Shown here piece after piece: positions 57,475 through 64,000 of a stretch of 64,000 bases of DNA. The position numbers were made by a program, and so were the translations under genes. The stretch spans positions 3,867,925 to 3,931,924 of the forward strand of contig OY725488.1 of NCBI GenBank assembly GCA_963281255.1. Reading direction: 5' to 3'. Within the stretch, counting starts at the first letter, position 1, and each line of letters starts with the position of its first letter. The DNA comes from Aphrocallistes beatrix. Its lineage: Eukaryota; Porifera; Hexactinellida; Sceptrulophora; Aphrocallistidae. Below the pieces are notes generated by a model. That model ran no database searches and was not told where the DNA came from. It saw only the letters and a program-made list of their open reading frames with translations.

Positions 57475-58160
57475 TTAGATAGTGAGAGGTTCTGCCATCT
57501 GGGCCACACTTGGACAGTATTCTCGATACCAGTTTATCAGGCCAATGAACTGGCGGATCTCTTTCCTCGACGGAGGTCTTGGGAATGCTGTGATCTTCTC
57601 CAGCATCGATGGCAAGAGTTTCCTCCCTTCCGGGGTAATCAGGTGGCCGAGGAATTCGACCTCTTGATAACCGAACTTACACTTGGCAGCCCGTAGCTGA
57701 ACTCCCGCCTGTTCAAAACACTGTAGAGTATCTTCCAGGCGTTGTAGATGTAACTGAAAGTCAGGAGAATGTACACACGTGTCATCGACAAAAGCCAAGA
57801 CACCAGTCTGTCCTTTAAGAGCTTGGTCCACTGCTCTCTGGTACGTAGCCTGAGAGTTACATAATCCAAACGGCATACGATTGAAACTAACTCAAATTGC
57901 CCTCTAAACGACACGAAAGCAGTCAACTCCTTATCCTCCTCCTTCATTGGAACACTCCAGTATGCTGAGGCTCCGTCCAGGGTTGTGAAGATCATACTGC
58001 CATTCATCCGATCGAACAGGTCCCTCATGTCGGGCATAGGGTAAGCGTCCTTCCTCGATACTTCGTTCAAATCCCGGTAATCCACCGCAAACCTATGGGA
58101 TCCGTCCTTTTTCCTTACTAAAATCACTCTACTCCCCCAAGGAGATGACGATGGACGAAT
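57475..58160 (-). pseudogene. Ty3/gypsy reverse transcriptase, frameshifted
   Basis: 'RKKDGSHRFAVDYRDLN' and 'FTTLDGASAYWSVPM' (first Asp) lie in one frame (to about 57,890); then in another 'MPFGLCNSQATYQRAVDQ' and 'VLAFVDDTCVHS' (the FVDD form of the catalytic pair) with 'EFLGHLITPEGRKL' and 'EIRQFIGLINWYREY'. Upstream, 58,160-58,270 holds the connecting 'CQIDEMLANHSS' in a third frame. At least two frameshifts. Confidence 0.88.
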
Positions 58161-58280
58161 GATTCGCTAGCATCTCGTCTATCTGGCAATTTATCTCAGC
58201 TTCTATTGCTGGGGAGACCCACAATGGCCTTCGACGTATAAGTCTTTGGTCTATCAGCGTGATGGTATGTTTCGCTGATT

Positions 58281-59273
58281 TTATCTCTCGTGGTCTCTTG
58301 GGAATCCAGTGGCCTTCCAGTGGCCCCCTATTTTCACGCGCAGTCGCTCCCAGTCGAACGTCGTGTCACCGAAAAGTGCCAAAAACCGTCGACCAAGAAC
58401 CACTGTTCTCACCTCGGTGTCCAACACCTCGAGGTCGTACTCAACCATCTGTCCATCCCCTAAGTCCACCGAGACGTTCGCGAGACTACACACTCTAAGA
58501 GGGATGTGTCCAACGCCAAACACCTTTGAATTCTTCCTTTGGTAAGTAATGCCGAGTTTCTGCAAGGTGGGAAGATCTATAACGGAGAGGTCTGCACCAG
58601 TATCCAGCATAACATCAATCTTGTTTCCGTTCATCGTGACCGGCAGCATGACAGACATCTCTCGTGCACGTATCTTGGATACGCAGAAAATCCCCCTCCG
58701 CGACTTAGGTCCACTGCATACACGCGCGTCGTGACCTTTCTGTCCACACTTCTGGCAATACTTCTCGGGACATTGAGCCATGAAGTGATTGAATGAACCG
58801 CAAATGAAACAGCGCTCCGTTCTAGAGCTCGCGCCTCTGAAGTTCGTCCTCGAGTATCTGTGTGAGCTGTCTACATTGGCTCCTCTTCTTCGGTAACCTT
58901 GCTTTTGAGGGTTACGATATATAGCGCTCACGTTTACCTCTGTTGTATCAACTGCGTCCGAGATGGTCTCCTCTGTCGTGGGTCTGGGTTCCACCTTCTC
59001 CTGGGGTGTCTTTCTGTCCACGTCTAAGCTCATAAACGCGATACGACCTAAATCTACCAGGGCTGTTTTTACCTTAATGAGGAAGGTGCGCGCGTCTTTC
59101 CCGTCTACAATCTCCCTTTCGTCTAACCACAGGTGTAGTGCAGGCTGAACGTTTTCAGGTAACTGAGATACCAGAATGCTGCAGACCATTTTGAGTGGCG
59201 CACCGTAGCCGTGCCTTTGAGACGGTAGAAAAAATCGGCTATATTCTCCCCCACCTGCCAGTCTGAGCGTCAC
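58281..59273 (-). pseudogene. Ty3/gypsy gag C-terminus (zinc knuckles) and aspartic protease
   Basis: A 330-codon open frame. Two zinc knuckles: 'CFICGSFNHFMAQC' and 'CQKCGQKGHDARVC' bind RNA in the nucleocapsid. They are followed by a retroviral-type protease with 'DVMLDTGADLSVIDL' (catalytic DTG) and 'TVVLGRRFLALFG' (the flap-side ILG-like motif). Gag and protease share one frame here. The link to the upstream gag ATG needs a frame change near 59,300. Confidence 0.88.
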
Positions 59274-59319
59274 AAGTCTTTCAGCGCGCGATGTGCGTCC
59301 TTTAGAGGGTCAAGATTTG

Positions 59320-59541
59320 CTACCAACGTCTCGAAAGCCGCACATCGTTCTCTGCGACTACTTCGAGAACCAATTCTCTTTCGGCTAATGAGCGACATAT
59401 GTACGCCGGAAGTAACTGCAAGGCTCGTCGCGTCCCCCCTTCTGTACTTCTAAGGCCGGCTGTAGCGGCTTCAAATAAGGGTTTCCATTTTTCGATTCGC
59501 TCCTCCTTCCTGAGTTCCGGAATCGTTACCCTCTCTGTCAT
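59320..59541 (-). pseudogene. Ty3/gypsy gag N-terminal fragment
   Basis: Starts at ATG 59,541, contains 'EERIEKWKPLFEAATAG' and 'QLLPAYICRSLAERE', typical of the structural part of gag, and ends at a stop at 59,320. Continues in another frame at 59,273. Confidence 0.7.
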
Positions 59542-59561
59542 GGGTACTTAAATTATATTTA

Positions 59562-59687
59562 TGTGGACGTAACTTCGGCGACGCGAGTAGTGAAGCTAAC
59601 TGAACTAACGAGAAATATAATTTGAGTAACGAGTTAAATCTACTAACAGATTTAAGCTACATACCTAGTAATATATAAGTAATGTCT
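59562..59687 (-). repeat. 5' LTR of the Ty3/gypsy element, truncated
   Basis: Aligns with 55,309-55,435 with about six differences. The outer 29 bases expected from the 3' LTR are missing; the MITE at 59,704 lies close by, but is not exactly at the break. Confidence 0.82.
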
Positions 59688-59703
59688 AAAAAATATTTGC
59701 GTA

Positions 59704-59939
59704 CCGTTAACTAGGGCGACTTTTGCCCTAAGAGGTTACTTTGTCCCACAATAGCAATTTTAATAATATGTACTCAAACTAATGAATCAATGTAATCACA
59801 CTGCTAATATGTTGAATTAAACTCTCAATATATCCAAAGGTATTTAAACTGCAGGATTTCTAAGTTCGAGTATATTTTATTAAAATTGCTATTGTGGTAC
59901 AAAGTCACCTTTTAGGGCCAAAGTCGCCCCAGTTTACGG
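59704..59939. mobile_element. Tc1/mariner-type MITE, 236 bp
   Basis: Ends CCGTTAACTAGGGCGAC and GTCGCCCCAGTTTACGG with TA flanks at 59,702-59,703 and 59,940-59,941. TIRs extend about 27 bp. A further inner pair ('acaatagcaattttaata' and its inverse) lengthens the foldback. Confidence 0.85.
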
Positions 59940-60084
59940 TAATGTATTGTGTTCATTTCTAAACTAGAAGGTTGCTAGATTCCATAGATGTAAACCGATT
60001 TGAAGTTAAACTACATTGTCTTAGTCAAATCAATGAAGTAAAAGTTATTGTTGTAGAACCTTTGGCTCACCCTATATAGCAAGT

Positions 60085-61626
60085 TCGTTGATCTTTTTTT
60101 TTCTGTGGTGGGAACAATCTTGAAGAATTTCTCCGTTTGGAAGCAAATAATGCATTTAAAAATCCAACAGATGCAGTCCTTGAATTAGTTGAAGCAATAG
60201 TGGTATGGTTTGACGAATTCCAACGAGGTCCGCAATGCTCCATCTTTCAGCTTGACGGCTGATGAGTATGTCGATATAGTTAATATTGAACAGCTATCTG
60301 TTTTCTGTAGATGGGTAGAAAATGGAATACTAGTAGATCATTTCTTGAAATTTTCCACGGAAGAAAACTGATGCTCAATCGATTGTATTGTGTGTAACTG
60401 GACTCGCTAAAGAAGAAGGATTTGCACTGCAATAAGCTTGTAAATATGGGATTTGATGGGACTGCACATTTGCTGGGAAGAAATCGGGTGCGCAAGCGCG
60501 TCTGAAAGCATGCACCTCATTCTCTCTCGTCCACTGTCGTTGTCATCGGTTTCAAACTGACCTGTAATTAATCTGCAAACAGCACTAAGGGGATCAAATA
60601 TGTGTGCACAACATTCACTACATTGTAGAAATTTTTTTCACGATTCGCCAAAGAGATGTCAGAATCTAAAAGAGATAGAGAAAGTACAGACTTTTCTTGT
60701 AGACTGTCAAACCATCTAATGCCAGGTGGCCCTCTCATCGGGAAATGTGTTTCAACTCTGAAAAACTGTTATGGAGCAATTGTATCTGTACTTGAAGTAT
60801 TTATGAGGAATTTACGAGCAGGGGGCACTAGGTATTTGCAATACCATATGGAAACCCTCTAAATTGTTCGTCATATAGTTCCTTTGATACATTATCCCTG
60901 AATTATTCAAGTTGAGTAAGATTTTCCAAACAGAGAATTTAGATTTGACAATCATCTCAAGACTTATAGATTCTACCCTGCACTCTTTGATCAAAAGAAT
61001 TATTTCAACCTGCCGCTAAGTGGGCGCTATATTGGCAAAAGGTTAGAAAAGTGATGAATAATACTGTAGCCTGTAGGCATCAACTTCAACAGTGAAGATG
61101 TATGTAGCAGCATTTCAGAGCCCATTAACAGAGCCATTTACATCAAATCGAAAGAAGATATCCAAAACCGCTTCGTTTCACAGGATGCTGTCTCTCTTTT
61201 CACCTTTATTATCCAAAGAAGACTTCGAATTCTTCAGAAAACTGTACGTTTGGAGAATACCATGTTAAAGTACTATTTGAGCATATGGACCTGAGCTTCC
61301 AGCTGAAACAGTTGTAGGGAACTTTTCTAATGCCAGCAGCCATCACTTCAAATTCAGAGTGTTGCAAACCTTCGGGAGATATATCACGTGTCAACCAAAA
61401 GGAGTTGCCCACTAATTCCATGGTACAAACCATGTTTCCAAACTTAAGCATTCTAGCTAATGCATGCCTAACTACTCCTATTGGAACTACATATGTTGAA
61501 GGTTTATTTTCCCATATGAAAATGATAAAATCTCGTCTGTGAAATCGACTCAGAGAAGCCATTCTTTCATATCTAATGAAAATTGTCTTGGAATCCTCTG
61601 AGACCATTTCAGATGAAGAAGATTAG
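60085..61626 (+). pseudogene. decayed hAT transposase, ZNF862/KIAA1586 type
   Basis: An ordered series of fragments in changing frames: 'TADEYVDIVNIEQLSVFCRW' (60,250-60,315; the DUF4371 catalytic Asp region), 'VNMGFDGTAHLLG' (60,440-60,480; second segment), then 'STKGIKYVCTTFTTL' and 'SKRDRESTD' (60,585-60,690), and finally the hAT dimerisation region 'FPNLSILANACLTTPIGTTY' with 'FSHMKMIKSRL' and 'RLREAILSYLMKI' (61,435-61,590). Many stops and shifts. hAT transposases cut and paste DNA; ZNF862/KIAA1586 are host-retained relatives. Lies in the KAP3 intron, sense orientation. Confidence 0.75.
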
Positions 61627-62451
61627 CAGATAGTGGACTAGAAAGCATAGAAAACTTGCTGTTTTTGACAATCAAACAATTTCCATTTATTGATTATTAC
61701 TAATTCCTTAATTACTAGCTTAAAAAATTATTTGAACCACTTTTATGTACAAATGCTTTGAGATTGAGTTAAAACTGCTCCATTTACTAATTAAAATAGA
61801 ATATTAGTCTTGAATTTCTCCACAGCCTTAGTTCAAATTAATTAAGCTACCACTATACATAAATACTTGTATGTCTATTTTATCTGTCAGTTGTTAATAT
61901 AGCAAATTAATTAATGATTTATTTATCAGGAATACCAGTATTACGGATTGGGACAACTGGTATGTGAGCAGACATTGACTCTTTGTGTAAACTAGCAATG
62001 CCAGATATCCCGTTAGAATTGTTTTTCCATTATTAAATTTTTCTATAATTAAATAAAATAAGTAGTGATTTTTCTAATCTAAAATAATACCAGTTATGAT
62101 GCCATCCCAAAATAAATGACAGTCATCGTGTTATCTTGATATATCCAAGGTCGTGCAACCCTCTGTAGCTAAAGAATAAACTGGAAATTAATCAAGTATA
62201 CTTATATTAATCATTGGAATGAATATAGTGTTGGAATCGGAACTTATCGAATGACTTAATAGGAATATTTATTTTGTACAATCTCTTTTTAAAAAGGAAA
62301 AACTCTTTAGCAAAATTGTCCAATTACAGACCTTGTGCTATATATTATTGAACTAAAGTTTAATATCGCCAGTATTCGGATATAATACATCATATAGTAT
62401 TTTGACAACACTATGATATTCAGACAGACTAACATTGTTTATTACGCAGGC
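61627..62451. other. intron sequence, nothing recognised
   Basis: AT-rich, no ORF, no repeat match within the window. Confidence 0.45.
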
Positions 62452-62643
62452 CAGGGTTCGGCAACCTATAGCACGCGAGCACTAATTAATGACACGTAGA
62501 GAAAATAAATGTGGGTCGACAGACCGACATTATGTAGATTCATGGGCAACTCTAGGCGGGCGTGCCATTGGCACACAAGGTCATAAATATGTTGCCATTA
62601 TAGGTAAACTGGCACACTTCATTCAAAAGGTTGCCGAGCCCTG
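62452..62643. mobile_element. hAT-type MITE, 192 bp
   Basis: Ends CAGGGTTCGGCAACC and GGTTGCCGAGCCCTG, the widespread hAT (Charlie-like) terminal pattern. Flanking 8-mers ACGCAGGC and GTGTAGGC agree at five of eight positions, the differences being transitions, so the duplication is worn. Confidence 0.78.
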
Positions 62644-63117
62644 GTGTAGGCAATCTTAGGACCGCATCCCTGGTCCACTTTTGAGATTAGTTGGCAGCCC
62701 TTATGTACTCAGGGCTATGTATATATGTTTTTTTATATAATAATCTAGATTCTATAATTTAAATAGACACATCATTAATACTTTGTGAAGCAACCGGGGT
62801 TGTATTTTCAATGAAATCAAAGTTCATAATTTAAGAGATTGCCGGGTTGTTGCTCGTCTAACTTTGCAAAATAAAGGCATATGGCACCTACATATCTAAT
62901 TGGGAAGCCCTCTATATCGTATTAACATGCTTCTTTTTTCATTCCACCAAGAACGGAACAATGATCAAGGAAGGAAGAGGATACTTTGTCAATTTTATAT
63001 CAAATTTTAGACACATAATGAACCATATTTTTTATATGTCACACGTTTATTATGTTCTGTGAATTTACTTTTCTTATTTATACTGCATTTACCTAATTTT
63101 TATCATATTTATTATAG
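62644..63117. other. intron sequence up to the KAP3 acceptor
   Basis: No repeats or ORFs. The last 60 bases are T-rich with a consensus acceptor (TTTATTATAG). Confidence 0.5.
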
Positions 63118-64000
63118 TTGATAGAGTATGAAATTGAAAAGTTAAATTTGTCTACTGCTCAATTTAATGGGCAATCTCCTTCAATTGTTTATCAACATGA
63201 TACAAATGCACTAAATATCAATTCAATCTCTTCAGATGGTCAAGTACAACTTTTGAGATTATCTTTATACTTGCTACTTAATATTTCAGAGAATGAGAAA
63301 ACTGAGCTCAAAATAATAAACAAAGGTTTAATTAACATTTTATTTAAAATGTTGAAGATAAATAATAAAGAGTTGGTGATTCTTTCTCTCTCTTTTATGA
63401 AAAAAATAAGCATCTATCATGACAATATTGTGAAATATCGCCATATGAATATTGTTGAGAGGTTAGATGAAGCTTTATTAAGTCAAAATAAAATAATGAC
63501 TCACATAATTTTACGATTTTATTTCAATCTATCCTTTGATTCAGTTTTTCAGCTCCATTTTGCTAATGACGAATTTGTATCTAAATTGATTACTTTTGCT
63601 AGAAGTCTTGAATATAGATCATTAATATTTTGTATTCTATACCATATATCCATTCGATTTGAATGTGTTTCAGCTTTTCTGCACAAAAATTCTATTTCAT
63701 TTTTTCGACAATGTCTTCATGAAAAGGTTGATGATTGCACTGAGCCTGAATTGCTCTCGCTTTTAATAAACCTATTGACAAATCTTGAATTTTCCAACCT
63801 ATTTTTGGATACTGACATTTTAAATTACATAATATTCAGATCGATATCATTGCAAGATGTACTTCTTTTACGACTCGCTCGTACTGCACTTCAGCATAAT
63901 TTTTTTTGCAATACCTTAACTCTCCACCTTGGTGCTTTTAGGGATGTATTTCTAAACTTCAAAAACTTTGATATGTTACTAGAAATTATTGCTATACTTT
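63118..64000 (+). CDS. KIFAP3: kinesin-II accessory protein KAP3, next exon (armadillo repeats), runs off the window
   Basis: An open frame of 294 codons from the acceptor to the window end, with no ATG start of its own. It continues the armadillo region in family order: 'QVQLLRLSLYLLLNISENEK' (vertebrate 'EQLLRVALYLLLNLAED'), 'ELVILSLSFMKKISIY' (family 'ELLILVVSFLKKLSIF'), 'ILRFYFNLSFDS' and 'LIFCILYHISIR' (family 'AMCVLYHIS'), 'LLINLLTNLEF'. In the folded protein these helices form the superhelix that binds the kinesin-2 motor tails and cargo adaptors. The first residues replace the family's Lys-rich linker. Identity to vertebrate KAP3 is low but even, with no stop; the gene looks functional. 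Its remaining C-terminus lies beyond 64,000. Confidence 0.9.
   Translation, partial: MIEYEIEKLNLSTAQFNGQSPSIVYQHDTNALNINSISSDGQVQLLRLSLYLLLNISENEKTELKIINKGLINILFKMLKINNKELVILSLSFMKKISIYHDNIVKYRHMNIVERLDEALLSQNKIMTHIILRFYFNLSFDSVFQLHFANDEFVSKLITFARSLEYRSLIFCILYHISIRFECVSAFLHKNSISFFRQCLHEKVDDCTEPELLSLLINLLTNLEFSNLFLDTDILNYIIFRSISLQDVLLLRLARTALQHNFFCNTLTLHLGAFRDVFLNFKNFDMLLEIIAIL

Larger units (their letters stand above)
55309..59687 (-). mobile_element. decayed Ty3/gypsy LTR retrotransposon
   Basis: Two short LTRs flank gag, protease, reverse transcriptase, RNase H and integrase in Ty3/gypsy order, all on the minus strand, antisense to KAP3. Several frameshifts make it inactive. The LTRs differ at about 6 of 126 aligned positions. 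The gag ATG (59,541) is only about 20 bases inside the 5' LTR and I see no obvious tRNA primer-binding site there. The 5' LTR lacks its outer part. Confidence 0.9.
52878..60074. mobile_element. possible Tc1/mariner element spread over 7.2 kb by nested insertions
   Basis: CAGGGTGAGCCCAAAGCTC after TA at 52,876-52,877 and, inverted, the complement of TAGGGTGAGCCAAAGGTTC before TA at 60,075-60,076. Both continue with a similar 'ACAA...TTTT' stretch. Between them lie CAAG elements, a foldback H and the Ty3/gypsy element, so the two ends may be one split element or two separate solo ends. Confidence 0.4.
46522..63117 (+). other. KAP3 intron, 16.6 kb
   Basis: Donor G|GTGCATTG at 46,522 and acceptor TTTATTATAG ending at 63,117. 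Joining the exons restores the family order across the junction (vertebrate 'CMN|IIDHELKR', here 'CIQ|LIEYEIEK') in phase 0. The intron contains CAAG elements, three MITE families, a Ty3/gypsy remnant in antisense and a hAT remnant. Confidence 0.85.

Noticed and set aside
55640..59148. Plus-strand ORFs opposite the Ty3/gypsy genes
   Set aside because: They are antisense shadows of gag-pol on the minus strand.

Overview
The window is AT-rich eukaryotic DNA, almost certainly from an animal. It is dominated by transposable elements and carries one clearly recognisable host gene. Evidence for an animal nucleus: a kinesin-II accessory subunit gene (KAP3/KIFAP3, a ciliary transport protein) split by a GT-AG intron, plus mariner, Tc1-like, pogo/Tigger, hAT, Mutator-like and Ginger-like DNA transposons, a Ty3/gypsy retrotransposon and a LINE fragment. 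The standard genetic code fits every reading frame. I cannot name the species; the KAP3 protein is strongly diverged, which suggests a fast-evolving lineage.

Layout. 1-2,186: foldback and pogo-type MITEs. 2,187-4,269: a full-length pogo/Tigger element with an intact transposase. 5,030-6,840: a pogo-like MITE, a 120-bp tandem repeat and a broken Myb/SANT gene. 7,080-11,950: mostly unrecognised AT-rich DNA with one 90-bp foldback and one possible host exon (11,151-11,666, minus). 11,951-16,869: TTAA-flanked elements, a hAT MITE and a decayed Mutator-like transposase. 16,938-22,164: copies of a hairpin-headed repeat (here the CAAG element), foldbacks, a SINE-like repeat and a LINE fragment. 23,265-25,995: a foldback element carrying a 1.9-kb TTAA element. 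27,422-30,150: MITEs and a decayed Ginger/KRBA2-like integrase. 30,778-33,028: a foldback element whose two arms both carry the 3' end of a Cys-rich coding region. 33,255-37,588: a broken Tc1-like transposase, an intact 1,307-bp mariner and more CAAG elements. 38,743-45,561: foldback C and several nested TTAA elements, one holding a Mutator-like/PHD remnant flanked by an 8-bp duplication. 45,808-64,000: the KAP3 gene. Its 16.6-kb intron (46,522-63,117) holds CAAG elements, MITEs, a decayed Ty3/gypsy element in antisense and a decayed hAT (ZNF862-type) transposase.

Working names: CAAG element = dispersed repeat with a GC-rich double-hairpin head (about 12 loci); TTAA-B = TIR GGATACCGCCCTCGAAAAA; TTAA-F = TIR GGTTGGCCTTTCCTAT; foldback C = TIR CATAGCCTACTG; foldback D = TIR TAGTCAGGTGGCTTAG; foldback H = 470-475 bp MITE with TA duplications. 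Several of these names cover families I cannot assign to a known superfamily. Only the mariner and the Tigger transposases look intact. KAP3 is the only confident host gene, and its second exon has no start codon, so simple ORF searches miss it.
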